A stretch of 38,853 nt of DNA, taken from NCBI GenBank assembly GCA_964485695.1, contig CAZAKZ010000041.1, forward strand, positions 1-38,853, written 5' to 3'. Made by a program: the position numbers and the translations under genes. Source of the DNA: CAZAKZ01 sp964485695 (GTDB taxonomy: Bacteria; Planctomycetota; JAFGQW01). Positions 24,482-33,158 of the stretch are shown here, in pieces. Every line of letters begins with the position of its first letter. The first letter of the stretch is position 1. The notes beneath the pieces are model-generated. The model was not told the origin of the DNA, did no database searches, and saw only the letters and a program-made list of their open reading frames with translations.

Positions 24482-26503
24482 ATGTGTGGAGTTTGCGGAA
24501 TTCTGGACGTCCACATGGACCGTCCCGTGGAGAAGTCCGTCCTCAGGTCGATGGTGGAGGCCCTCTACCACCGTGGCCCGGACGAGGCCGGGATCTTCGT
24601 CCGCCCCGAGGTGGGGCTGGGCAACACCCGGCTCGGCATCATCGACATCTGCGGCGGCCGCCAGCCCATCGGCAACGAGGACGGCACCATCCAGGTGGTA
24701 TTGAACGGGGAGGTGTTCAATTACCGGGAACTCCGAGAGGACCTCGAGGCAAGGGGACACCGGTTCAAGACCCGATCCGACACCGAGGTGCTGGTTCATC
24801 TCTACGAGGAGGAGGACCTCGATTTCCCGCGCAACCTCAACGGTCAGTTCTCCATCGCACTCTGGGACGGCCGAAAGAAGCGCCTGGTGCTGGCACGGGA
24901 CCCGGTGGGCATCACTCCCCTCTACTACACCGAAAAGGACGGCCGTCTGGTCTTCGCCTCGGAGGTTAAGGCCCTGGCCCGGTATCCCGCGGTAAGCCTC
25001 CGGCCCGACCTGAAGGGCCTGGCCGAGATCTTCACTTTCTGGTCCACCGTACCGCCGCGCACGGTATACGAGAACATCCGTGAGCTTCCTCCGGGCCACT
25101 TGCTGGTGGCCGGCCGGGGCCGCGTGAGCAGGTCCGTACGGTGGTGCGAGCCCCATCCCACCCCGGCCCCCACGCCCATGGACACGGCAGAGGCTGTGGA
25201 CGCCGTCCGCGCGCACCTGCGCGAGGCCGTGCGCCTTCGGCTCCGCGCCGACATACCGGTCGGCGCTTATATCAGCGGCGGCCTCGACTCTTCCATCACA
25301 GCGGCGCTGGCCGCTGAGGAGGTGGGGAGCAACCTGCAGACCTTTTCCATCACCTTCACCGACCCCTCCTACGACGAAGCCCGGTACCAGGCGATGGTGG
25401 CCCAGCGCCTCGGCACGCAACACCGGTATCTCGGCATCGACAACGAGGACGTCGCCAACGCATTTCCCGAGACTGTCCACTGGACCGAACGCCCACTGCT
25501 TCGCACTGCACCGGTGCCGCTCTATCTGCTCAGCCGCATGGTACGCGACGCCGGCTACAAGGTGGTGCTCACCGGCGAAGGCGCCGACGAAGGATTCGCA
25601 GGATACAACATCTTCAAGGAGGCAAAGATCCGGCGCTGGTGGGCGAAACGGCCGGAGTCGTCCATGCGCCCGGCGCTCCTCTCGCGCCTCTATCCCTACC
25701 AGGGCATGGGGCCCAAGCGGGCAGCCGCGTACTGGAAACGGTTCTTCGGCCGAGACCTCGAGGGCGTGAAAGATCCCTATTACTCCCACCGCCCGCGATG
25801 GACCAACACGTCGTACATCCTGAACTTCCTGGGCCCCGACGCTGCGAACTGGCTCGGAGATCACGATCCGACGGCGGCGCTGCCGGAATACCTCGACGAC
25901 TTGCCGCCGGCCGCTTCACCCCTCAGCCGCGCCCAGTACCTGGAGATGAAATTGTTCCTGAACGGCTACCTCATCTCCTCCCAGGGCGATCGGATGCTCA
26001 TGGCCAACAGCGTGGAGGGGCGGTTTCCGTTCCTGGATCCCGAAGTGCTCGCCTTTGCGGGACGCCTGCCCGAACGCCTGCGGATGCCGGGCCTGCGAGA
26101 AAAGGCACTGCTCAAGAGGGCGTTTCAGCGCGAGGTGCCGGCCGAGATCCGGACGAGGGACAAGCAGCCCTACCGCGCACCGGGCGTCCAGAGTCTCCTG
26201 GCAGGCGAGACTCTGCCCGATTGGGTCGGAGACGTGCTCTCGAAGCGGAAGCTGGATGCCCTGGGCCTCTTCGACTCAAGCAAGGTGGAGGCACTGACGA
26301 ACAAGTGCCGCACGCGCATCCTGGCCGGAGACAGGGTCACCCCACGCGAAGACATGGCGATTCTGGCGATCCTCTCCAGCCAGATCCTGTTCGGAGAGAA
26401 CGACAATACGATGGCTCCACCCCCGCCGGCCTGGTGGGAAGGGGCGGAGAAAGAAGACGCTGCGATCGAAACGAGATCAGAGGGAATCAAGCTATGGACA
26501 TAA
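24482..26503 (+). CDS. Glutamine-hydrolysing asparagine synthase-type amidotransferase
   Basis: This 673-residue protein has an N-terminal class II glutaminase domain, starting MCGVCGILD so that Cys2 is the nucleophile, and a C-terminal PP-loop synthetase domain with YISGGLDSS near residue 263. The GEGADEGFAGY motif near 363 is typical of AsnB proteins. It would transfer glutamine-derived ammonia to a carboxylate activated as an acyl-AMP. The ATG at 24482 is chosen because the catalytic Cys must follow the initiator; earlier in-frame starts would bury it. It is the first gene of a six-gene operon and overlaps the carrier protein gene by 10 bases. Location beside Wzz suggests amidation of a polysaccharide component rather than free asparagine synthesis, but that is an inference. 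Confidence 0.92.
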   Translation: MCGVCGILDVHMDRPVEKSVLRSMVEALYHRGPDEAGIFVRPEVGLGNTRLGIIDICGGRQPIGNEDGTIQVVLNGEVFNYRELREDLEARGHRFKTRSDTEVLVHLYEEEDLDFPRNLNGQFSIALWDGRKKRLVLARDPVGITPLYYTEKDGRLVFASEVKALARYPAVSLRPDLKGLAEIFTFWSTVPPRTVYENIRELPPGHLLVAGRGRVSRSVRWCEPHPTPAPTPMDTAEAVDAVRAHLREAVRLRLRADIPVGAYISGGLDSSITAALAAEEVGSNLQTFSITFTDPSYDEARYQAMVAQRLGTQHRYLGIDNEDVANAFPETVHWTERPLLRTAPVPLYLLSRMVRDAGYKVVLTGEGADEGFAGYNIFKEAKIRRWWAKRPESSMRPALLSRLYPYQGMGPKRAAAYWKRFFGRDLEGVKDPYYSHRPRWTNTSYILNFLGPDAANWLGDHDPTAALPEYLDDLPPAASPLSRAQYLEMKLFLNGYLISSQGDRMLMANSVEGRFPFLDPEVLAFAGRLPERLRMPGLREKALLKRAFQREVPAEIRTRDKQPYRAPGVQSLLAGETLPDWVGDVLSKRKLDALGLFDSSKVEALTNKCRTRILAGDRVTPREDMAILAILSSQILFGENDNTMAPPPPAWWEGAEKEDAAIETRSEGIKLWT

Positions 26504-26760
26504 AGACGGACATCCTGAAATTCATCCAGACCAACTTTCTTCTGGGGAGCCAGGATCCCATCGGGGACGACGACTCCTTCCTGGAGCACAACATCATAGA
26601 TTCAACGGGTGTCCTCGAACTGGTCGGCCATCTGGAGTCAACGTACGGAATCCAGGTCGAGGACGAGGAAATCATCCCGGAAAACCTCGATTCCATACTC
26701 TGCATCGTCGACTACCTGAAGCGGAAGGGCGTCGTGGTCGAAGAAGCGGCGCGAGGGTAA
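26494..26760 (+). CDS. Acyl carrier protein
   Basis: This is an 88-residue acidic carrier protein. The phosphopantetheine attachment site is Ser37 in NIIDSTGVLEL, followed by the typical recognition helix and a short C-terminal helix (ENLDSILCIVDYLKRKG). It should tether an acyl or aminoacyl group as a thioester. The start overlaps asnB by 10 bases and has AGAGGGAA upstream, so it is translated with asnB. Six bases separate its stop from the ligase gene. Its place between an amidotransferase and an AMP-forming ligase implies that the ligase loads it and that the bound group, or a product of it, is amidated. It is too short and too specialised in context to assume it is the housekeeping fatty-acid AcpP. 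Confidence 0.88.
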   Translation: MDIKTDILKFIQTNFLLGSQDPIGDDDSFLEHNIIDSTGVLELVGHLESTYGIQVEDEEIIPENLDSILCIVDYLKRKGVVVEEAARG

Positions 26761-26766
26761 GCGAGA

Positions 26767-28326
26767 ATGAAGACGATGGCTCAGGTTCACCAACTCCTGG
26801 ATGAAGCCGCCGCTGCCGGCCCGGACAGCCCGGTCCTGATTCTGCCGGACCGCACCTGGTCCTATACGGATCTTGCGGAGGCGGCCCATCGTATCGCCGG
26901 GCGGCTGGTAGACCACGGCCTCCGCCGCGGCGACCGCGTCGTCATGCTGTTCAGGAACGGATTCGAATACGCCGCTGTCTACTACGGAATCCTGAAGGCG
27001 GGAGGGGTGTGCGTCTCTCTGGATCCGGCCATCGGCTGCTCCGGCCTGGAATACATCCTGCGCGACTGCGCCCCGCGTGCCGTCATCCACGACCACGCCG
27101 CGGCGGCCCGGTCCGTGGGCGGAGTACGGGCATGGCCGGATGAAACACGGCTGCTCATTCACGACGGCTCGTGCGCCGGGCAGGAAGGGCCCGAGGTACA
27201 AGAGGACCTCGCGGACGTCCTTGCCAGAGCCGCATCCGGCACGTCGATGCCTGAGGGCAGGGAGGAAGACCTGGCGTCCATCGTCTATACCTCCGGCACC
27301 ACGGGCAAGCCCAAGGGCGCCATGCTCACCCACGGGAATCTGGTCTCCAACACCCGGGCCATCGTGGACTACCTGGAACTCACCCGCCGGGACCGCATCC
27401 TGGCCGTGCTGCCGTTCTATTACGTGTACGGAAAATCCCTTCTCAACACCCACGTGGCCGCGGGCGGCACGATCATCGTGGAAAACCGCTTTCTCTTCCC
27501 GGCGCTGGCGCTGGAGCGCATGCAGTCGGAAGAAGCCACGGGATTCGCAGGCGTCCCCAGCACCTTCAACATCCTCCTCAAACGCACGGCCTTCGCCGAA
27601 ATGGAGTTCCCGGCCCTGCGGTACGTGACCCAGGCGGGAGGGGCCATGGCTCCGGCCGTCATCCAGATGCTGATGAACGCCCTGCCGGACAAGAAAATCT
27701 ACATCATGTACGGCGCCACCGAGGCGTCCGCCCGCCTTTCCTTCCTCGAGCCCGCTGACCTGCTGCAGAAGACCGGTTCCATCGGAAAACCCATTTCTGG
27801 CGTGGATCTCTACCCGGTCCGACCCGACGGAACACCCTGTGAACCGGAGGAAGAAGGAGAGCTGGTGGCTCGCGGGCCCAACATCATGAAGGGCTACTGG
27901 AACGATCCGGAGGAAACTGCCCGGGTGCTCCGGGATGGTCTCTACTTCACCGGCGACCTCGGTCACATCGACCGGGACGGGTTCCTTTACATCGTCGGCC
28001 GCTCCCGCAGCATGATCAAGGTGGGAGGCGGCCGGGTCAGCCCGCAGGAAATCGAGGACACCATCAGCGAGCTTCCGGACGTGGTCGAGACCGCCGTCAT
28101 CGGCGTGAAGGACGAGGTTCTCGGCGAGGCCGTCAAGGCCTTCGCGGTGGTCCGTCCCGGCGCGACGATCACCCCCCTCCACATCGAGAAATTCCTGAAA
28201 CAGCGCCTCGCGCCGTTCAAGGTGCCGAAGCAAATCGTCCTCGTAGATCGGCTGCCCAAGAATCCGGCGGGCAAGATTCTGCGGACTCAGCTTCCGACGC
28301 AAGAGGTAAAACACAATGTTTTCTAG
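26767..28326 (+). CDS. AMP-forming acyl/aryl ligase
   Basis: This is a 519-residue ANL-superfamily ligase. The ATP-binding motif YTSGTTGKPKGAML lies near residue 178, YGATEASARL near 315, YFTGDLGHIDRDG near 393 with the hinge GRSRSMIKVGGGRVSPQE, and the C-terminal catalytic lysine motif KNPAGKILR near 502. It activates a carboxylic acid as an adenylate and passes it to CoA or to a carrier; here the adjacent carrier protein is the likely acceptor. The overall length and order beside an AsnB-type protein and a carrier protein resemble ligases found in exosortase-associated exopolysaccharide loci. No exosortase is present in this window, so that link is not established. It overlaps the next gene by 11 bases. 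Confidence 0.9.
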   Translation: MKTMAQVHQLLDEAAAAGPDSPVLILPDRTWSYTDLAEAAHRIAGRLVDHGLRRGDRVVMLFRNGFEYAAVYYGILKAGGVCVSLDPAIGCSGLEYILRDCAPRAVIHDHAAAARSVGGVRAWPDETRLLIHDGSCAGQEGPEVQEDLADVLARAASGTSMPEGREEDLASIVYTSGTTGKPKGAMLTHGNLVSNTRAIVDYLELTRRDRILAVLPFYYVYGKSLLNTHVAAGGTIIVENRFLFPALALERMQSEEATGFAGVPSTFNILLKRTAFAEMEFPALRYVTQAGGAMAPAVIQMLMNALPDKKIYIMYGATEASARLSFLEPADLLQKTGSIGKPISGVDLYPVRPDGTPCEPEEEGELVARGPNIMKGYWNDPEETARVLRDGLYFTGDLGHIDRDGFLYIVGRSRSMIKVGGGRVSPQEIEDTISELPDVVETAVIGVKDEVLGEAVKAFAVVRPGATITPLHIEKFLKQRLAPFKVPKQIVLVDRLPKNPAGKILRTQLPTQEVKHNVF

Positions 28327-29326
28327 AGACGTTCTTCGATTCGACACGGATGCCGAGATTCTCCGTATCAGCAAGAAGCTGCGCGACGTCGTCCGCAGCG
28401 ACCTGCGGCGGCGAGGCGCCGTTGTGGCCGTATCCGGAGGCATCGACAGCACCGTGACCGCGGCCTTGGCCGTCCAGAGCCTCGGGCCGGAGCGGGTCTT
28501 CCTGCTCATGATGCCCGAACGCGACTCCAGCCAGGCCTCATCCAGACGGGGAAAACGCCTTGCCGAACACCTCGGCGTCGACTACGCCAGGACGAACATC
28601 GCTCCGATCCTGGAGGCGGCCGGGTGCTATCGGTGGCGGGACCGCGCGTTCCGGTCTGTGTTCCCGGACTACGGGGAAGGATGGCGGTCCAAGATCGTCA
28701 TCTCGCAGAACCTCCTCGAATCGAATCGCATGAACTTCTTCAAGCTGGTGGTGGAAGATCCCCAGGGAAACACCCTCGAGAAGCGCCTGCCGAGCCAGGC
28801 CTACATGGAGATCGTCGCAGCCACCAACTTCAAGCAGCGGGTCCGGAAGATGATGGAGTACTTTCACGCGGACCGCCTGAACTACGCGGTGATGGGCACA
28901 CCCAATCGCCTGGAGTACGACCAGGGATTCTTCGTCAAGCTGGGCGACGGGGCCGCCGACGTGAAGCCAATCGCCCACCTCTACAAGACACAGGTCTACG
29001 CCCTGGCTGAAGCCCTGGACCTTCCAGCGGAGCTCCGGGACGTGGAACCTACTACGGATACCTACAGCCTCCCGCAGGGCCAGGACGAGTTTTACTTCGT
29101 TCTGCCGTACGGCGAGATGGACCTGGTGCTCTACGCCCACGACCACGAGATCCCACCCGAGGAAACGGGCCGAGTGCTGGGATACGCCGCCGATCAAATC
29201 CGGCGGGTATACAAGGACATTGAACAGAAGAGAAAAACCACACGATACTTGCATATGCCGCCGGTTCTCCTGGGGGACATGGCGCCTGAGGCGACGGCAT
29301 CTGACGTATCGTCTTTGAGAATGTAG
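28316..29326 (+). CDS. NAD+ synthase-like ammonia-dependent amidotransferase
   Basis: This is a 336-residue PP-loop ATPase of the NadE family. The P-loop is AVSGGIDSTVTAALA near residue 40, and the NadE segment is present as TNFKQRVRKMM, GTPNRLEYDQGF and KPIAHLYKTQVYALAE (about 175-235). There is no nitrilase domain, so ammonia must come from elsewhere. Classical NadE amidates nicotinate adenine dinucleotide. Two deviations stand out: the usual Ser before Glu in the GTxNxSE motif is Leu, and about 50 residues are inserted after the P-loop domain. Its place between an ACP ligase and Wzz suggests it amidates or ligates another adenylated carboxylate. A housekeeping NAD role cannot be excluded without seeing the rest of the genome. 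Confidence 0.85.
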   Translation: MFSRDVLRFDTDAEILRISKKLRDVVRSDLRRRGAVVAVSGGIDSTVTAALAVQSLGPERVFLLMMPERDSSQASSRRGKRLAEHLGVDYARTNIAPILEAAGCYRWRDRAFRSVFPDYGEGWRSKIVISQNLLESNRMNFFKLVVEDPQGNTLEKRLPSQAYMEIVAATNFKQRVRKMMEYFHADRLNYAVMGTPNRLEYDQGFFVKLGDGAADVKPIAHLYKTQVYALAEALDLPAELRDVEPTTDTYSLPQGQDEFYFVLPYGEMDLVLYAHDHEIPPEETGRVLGYAADQIRRVYKDIEQKRKTTRYLHMPPVLLGDMAPEATASDVSSLRM

Positions 29327-29332
29327 CGAGCC

Positions 29333-30913
29333 ATGGATGACCGAGAAAATCTGAAAATGTCACCGCAGCTCTTCCTTGCGGCAGTGCTCCGGAGGAAGCT
29401 GCTGTTCCTTATTGTCGTGCTTCTCTGCACCGCCGCCGCCGGTTACATGGCGCTGAAGACCACGTTCTCCTACGAGTCCAGCGCCCAGATCCTCGTGAAG
29501 CCGGGAGCCCGCGAGGGTTTCTCGGTGGAGTCGGCGACCCTGCGCGGGACGCCCATCGTGGACCGACATGCGTACACGGAGTTTGCGAACACCCTGGCCA
29601 TTCTCCAGAGTCGTGATCTTCTCGATCGCCTCGTGGATAAGGTCCAGGAGTCCAAGGAGAACATCGACCTGGGGCCAGTAACGAAGACCCAGGGCGTCCT
29701 GGAAAAGAAGGAATGGAGCTTCCTGAAGGAATGGGTGGACAAGCTGCTCATGCCGCCGGAATATCAGGCGGTGAAGAACAACGAGGACCAGCGGCGGGAG
29801 CTCCTTCGCCTGATCCTTGCCCAAGCCATCGTGGTCGAGCAGATTCCGGGAACCACCGTCGTGGAGATCACGGCGGCCTGGAAGGATCCGCGCGTTGCCT
29901 ACGTCATTACCAATCTCATGCTGGAAGTATTCCGAGACCACTACCGGGAGTTCTTCCGGGACCGGGACTCCATCAAGTTTATTGCTGACCTGGTAAAGGA
30001 GTCGGAGAAGAAGCTCCAGGCATTCATCCAGAAGGAAGAGGACCTCCGCGTAGAGTACAAGATCGCCGACGTCGGTGCCGAGATCACCCAGGTTCTGCAC
30101 CAGATCGGGCAGCTCCAGGAGAGTTACACCGAGTGTCAGGTCATGGCCGCCTCTGCTTCCGGACGCTCCGGATATCTCGATGACATGCTCAAAAAGATGA
30201 AACCCAGCCTCAGGACGCAGACGAACACCACCATCAATCCCGAGTGGTCAGCCATCTCCTTGAGGCTCCAGGAGCTCCAGAGGCTTCGGGCTTCAACCCC
30301 TCGAAGCCAGAGGGCAGCGATCGACAAGGAGATCAAGGATCTCAACGACAAGCTGCAAAAGGAGCCCATGGTGGTCCAGAGCGGCGGAACGGCCACGCCC
30401 AATCCGCTTTTCACCCGGCTCCAGGAGATCAAGATGACCTGGGAAGCCGACTCTGCAGGCACCAGCAACAAGTGCACCACCATCGCGTCCGAGATCCAGG
30501 CGCTCCGGCTGAGGCACGACACCCTGCGGCGGGTGGACAAGATTCTACAGGGCATCAAGCTGGAGCGAAGACTCGTGGAGGAGGAGCTGCGAAGCCACAG
30601 GAGAAGCCTCCAGGCGGCAAAAACAGCGGACCAGCTGGCGCAGGGCCACATCACCAGCCTCAAGGTCATCGAGCGCCCCGAGCTCAATCCGAATCCGGTG
30701 AGGAACCGAAAACCGCTGGTGCTGGCCGGAGGCGCGCTGTTCGGCATACTGGCGGGCATCGGCCTCTGCTCTCTCCTCTACCGAAGGGTAAGGGAGATCT
30801 CCTCCTCGGGACAGCTGAAAGAGGTGGCCGGTCACAAGGTCATCGGTGCCGTTCCCGCATGCCGGTACACGACCTTACTGAAGAAAAACAACCAAAAACA
30901 GCACTGGAGTTGA
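29333..30913 (+). CDS. Wzz/PCP-2 type polysaccharide chain-length protein
   Basis: This is a 526-residue inner-membrane protein with a transmembrane helix near residue 22-40 (LLFLIVVLLCTAAAGYMAL) and a second near 465-485 (LVLAGGALFGILAGIGLC). A long periplasmic region lies between, with coiled-coil stretches at about 215-260 and 380-435. The Wzz signature ERPELNPNPVRNRKPLV precedes the second helix. Wzz/polysaccharide co-polymerase proteins set chain length and couple with outer-membrane export. The separate tyrosine-kinase-like partner follows after four bases, as in Gram-positive-type split systems, but that partner is degenerate. No glycosyltransferase, polymerase or flippase lies in the window. 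Confidence 0.88.
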   Translation: MDDRENLKMSPQLFLAAVLRRKLLFLIVVLLCTAAAGYMALKTTFSYESSAQILVKPGAREGFSVESATLRGTPIVDRHAYTEFANTLAILQSRDLLDRLVDKVQESKENIDLGPVTKTQGVLEKKEWSFLKEWVDKLLMPPEYQAVKNNEDQRRELLRLILAQAIVVEQIPGTTVVEITAAWKDPRVAYVITNLMLEVFRDHYREFFRDRDSIKFIADLVKESEKKLQAFIQKEEDLRVEYKIADVGAEITQVLHQIGQLQESYTECQVMAASASGRSGYLDDMLKKMKPSLRTQTNTTINPEWSAISLRLQELQRLRASTPRSQRAAIDKEIKDLNDKLQKEPMVVQSGGTATPNPLFTRLQEIKMTWEADSAGTSNKCTTIASEIQALRLRHDTLRRVDKILQGIKLERRLVEEELRSHRRSLQAAKTADQLAQGHITSLKVIERPELNPNPVRNRKPLVLAGGALFGILAGIGLCSLLYRRVREISSSGQLKEVAGHKVIGAVPACRYTTLLKKNNQKQHWS

Positions 30914-30917
30914 AGCC

Positions 30918-31568
30918 ATGTCCGTCAAGACCAAAAAACCGCGCATCGGCCACCTGGACCGCTACTTCAACAAAACCGTCATGCGTGAAGCCCTCGCCCA
31001 CATCATCTCCGGCCTGGAGCTGAACGAAACCGGGAAAGGCGGACTTGTCGGGCTGACCGCCTCCTCTCACGGGGAGGGGGTCACCACCCTGGCGCTCTAT
31101 CTGGGCGTGGAGGTCGTAAGGACCTTCTCGAAACCGACGCTGGTGGTGGAGGCCAACTGCCGGCGGCCCGGCCTCGCCAGCTACTGCAAGGCGCCCAAGA
31201 GCCCGGGTCTGAAGGACGTGGTGACGGGCCAAGGCCTCAAGATGGGCATCAAGGTGCACAGCACACAACTGGAAAACCTGTTCATCCTGCCGGCCGGCGG
31301 CACCCATCCGCACCCTCTCGGCCTCTTCACCTCCGAGCGCTACACGCGGTTCATCCAGGAGGCCCGGATGCGCTTCCCCATCATCATCGTGGACGCCCCG
31401 CCCATTCTTCAGTACGCCGAGACCTCCGCCATACTGAAGCCCCTGGAGTTGAGCGCCCTCATCGTGTCGGCCGGGGAAACCCGGGAAGAGACGGTACAGC
31501 AGGCCGTCTACAACCTGGAGGACCAGGGAGTAAAGCTGGTGGGAACGCTGTTGAACCGGATGCGTTGA
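30918..31568 (+). CDS. BY-kinase/CpsD-like P-loop protein with degenerate ATP site
   Basis: This 216-residue protein aligns with the cytoplasmic ATPase domain of bacterial tyrosine kinases that partner Wzz. The Walker A region is GLTASSHGEGVTT, with Val55 in place of the catalytic Lys. Walker A' is VVEANCRRP, with Glu78 and Asn80 where Asp residues are usual. Walker B is kept as IIIVDAPP (Asp159). There is no C-terminal tyrosine cluster; the protein ends GTLLNRMR. Nucleotide hydrolysis and autophosphorylation are therefore doubtful, and it may act as a structural cap on Wzz. It lies 4 bases after wzz and ends the operon. The fold assignment is good; the loss of function is inferred from motif positions only. 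Confidence 0.85.
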   Translation: MSVKTKKPRIGHLDRYFNKTVMREALAHIISGLELNETGKGGLVGLTASSHGEGVTTLALYLGVEVVRTFSKPTLVVEANCRRPGLASYCKAPKSPGLKDVVTGQGLKMGIKVHSTQLENLFILPAGGTHPHPLGLFTSERYTRFIQEARMRFPIIIVDAPPILQYAETSAILKPLELSALIVSAGETREETVQQAVYNLEDQGVKLVGTLLNRMR

Positions 31569-31629
31569 CGGCCTGGGAGAGCCTATCCACAGGCCTTACT
31601 CGGGCCGCCAGGATTCGGAGAATCGGGGC

Positions 31630-31658
31630 CTGACACCCCCGTCGGGACATGCTACAAT
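31630..31658 (+). promoter_or_regulatory. Sigma-70-like promoter for the lipoprotein-AsmA operon
   Basis: CTGACA (31630-31635) and TACAAT (31653-31658) are separated by 17 bases. Transcription would start near 31665 in a small hairpin, CTCTCG (31664-31669) with CGAGAG (31673-31678), about 60 bases before the ATG at 31728. This makes the following genes a separate unit from the AsnB operon. Confidence 0.6.
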
Positions 31659-31727
31659 TCCCGCTCTCGTTCCGAGAGAGTGTCCGGAATTCCATTCCGG
31701 AGAATCATTCCGGGGATTCCTCGATAC

Positions 31728-33158
31728 ATGGCTCGATTCCTCCTCTTCCTCCTTCTGGCCCCGCTCATGGCAGGCTGGGTCCTCACAGGCTGCTCGTCGA
31801 CACCTGTCTGGACTCCCCCTCCCCCGAGGCTCGTCACCCTGAAATCGCACCTCTCGCACCATGCCGGCTCTCCCCTGGACGGGCCCGGCTACCGATCTCC
31901 TGAACTCCCTGCTCTGGCCTCTGCCCTTCGGGTCCGGTTCACGGTCTTCGGCCTCGAGAAGATGTCCGGCCACGCCTTCTCGCCCCTGGGCGCCTCCTCC
32001 CGCCTCGTGGTGGAGCAAAGCGACAGCCCCCTGCTTCCGACCGTGCGCCTCGCGACCGGCACGCGATTCACCGCGTGCTCCGACGCCCTCGCCTTTCAGG
32101 AAGCCCTCGCAAGCCTGCAGTCCGGACGAAACCGACTGCTGGCCACGGAGTGGGGCGTGCTGCCTGCTGGCACCACCACGGCCCTGACCCTCACCGGCGA
32201 CAGCGCCTTTCCCCGAAACCGCCGCAGGCCACCGCCGGGCCGCATCCGGATCATGGTGCACCGGCCGAAGGGCCCCTCCCCGGACGATGCCCTGCAGGCG
32301 GCTCTGGGGGTGCAGGTCCTGGCCGACTCCGCCTCGCACAGCGCCCAGGACCGCGGAGAACTGGTGCTGCTCGATGCGGACGCCTTGAAGGGCCGGAACC
32401 GCCTGGTCTTTCTTCTCCCCTCTCCGTTCCCCAGGGACTGGCCGCGTGCCCTGGCTGTCGGGGTGGAGGTGTCAGCCGCTCCCGATGCCTCCGATCCCCA
32501 CCACGAGGCCTGGAGGCGAGCAGTCGCCCGGTGCCGGGACGACCTGGCCGCGGCCGGTCCCTCCCCGGCTCCATCACTACAGGAACCGGGTTCTTCCGGT
32601 CTGGCCGCCGTGCTCGACGGCCTCACCTGGCGGGAGCGCCGGCGGGACGCCCTGGACTCCCTGGCCCGGACTGCCGGTGCAGACCTGACCCGAGACCTGC
32701 TCTACATCCTTCCCTCAGGGCTCCTGCGAAGCCTGGCCGAGACCGTGCACGACCTCGCCGGGAGCGAACGACGCCGGAAGGGGGTGGACGACTTTTCCAT
32801 GGCTACCCTCGCATGGATTCTGGACCGGACAGCCGTGCGCCTCCTGGCGGGGGAGCTGGACCGGGAAAGCATCTCCCCCGAGTTGGAAGCCATCCTCGTC
32901 CGTCATGCCGGAGAAGTGGCCCGTCACCCCGACCTCATCAAGGAGTTTGCGGATGCGGCCAAAAACCGGAAGGACTTCCACGCCCTCGTCCTCGAGGAGA
33001 ATCGCCAGTTCCTCAAGAACGTCTCCCCGGCCAGCCGCATCCGAGCCCACGACTGGCTGACCGGACAAGGCGCCGCCATTGAGGGCTACGATCCCCTGGC
33101 CTCGGCCGACGCCAGGCGCCAGGCCCTGCGCCGCGCCGCACGAGGAGGCAAGCCTTGA
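31728..33158 (+). CDS. Lipoprotein of unknown function paired with the AsmA-like gene
   Basis: This is a 476-residue predicted lipoprotein with lipobox LTGC (Cys22). The mature part begins with a Pro-rich segment, then a mixed domain with many short strands (LLATEWGVLPAGTTTALTL near 140) and a helical C-terminal half rich in Arg and Leu. I do not recognise the family and see no catalytic motif. The ATG at 31728 is preferred because the signal peptide starts there; an in-frame start 48 bases upstream would add a leader. It is translationally coupled to the giant AsmA-like gene: its stop overlaps that gene's TTG start. A role in envelope lipid or protein transport with that partner is a reasonable guess. 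Confidence 0.7.
   Translation: MARFLLFLLLAPLMAGWVLTGCSSTPVWTPPPPRLVTLKSHLSHHAGSPLDGPGYRSPELPALASALRVRFTVFGLEKMSGHAFSPLGASSRLVVEQSDSPLLPTVRLATGTRFTACSDALAFQEALASLQSGRNRLLATEWGVLPAGTTTALTLTGDSAFPRNRRRPPPGRIRIMVHRPKGPSPDDALQAALGVQVLADSASHSAQDRGELVLLDADALKGRNRLVFLLPSPFPRDWPRALAVGVEVSAAPDASDPHHEAWRRAVARCRDDLAAAGPSPAPSLQEPGSSGLAAVLDGLTWRERRRDALDSLARTAGADLTRDLLYILPSGLLRSLAETVHDLAGSERRRKGVDDFSMATLAWILDRTAVRLLAGELDRESISPELEAILVRHAGEVARHPDLIKEFADAAKNRKDFHALVLEENRQFLKNVSPASRIRAHDWLTGQGAAIEGYDPLASADARRQALRRAARGGKP

Noticed and set aside
26638..28509. Long minus-strand frame of 623 codons opposite the ligase gene
   Set aside because: It mirrors a well-supported ANL ligase and shows no independent motif or ribosome-binding site.
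24482..31568. Exosortase/PEP-CTERM system as an explanation for the AsnB operon
   Set aside because: No exosortase and no protein with a PEP-CTERM-like tail occurs in the window, so only the partial resemblance is noted.
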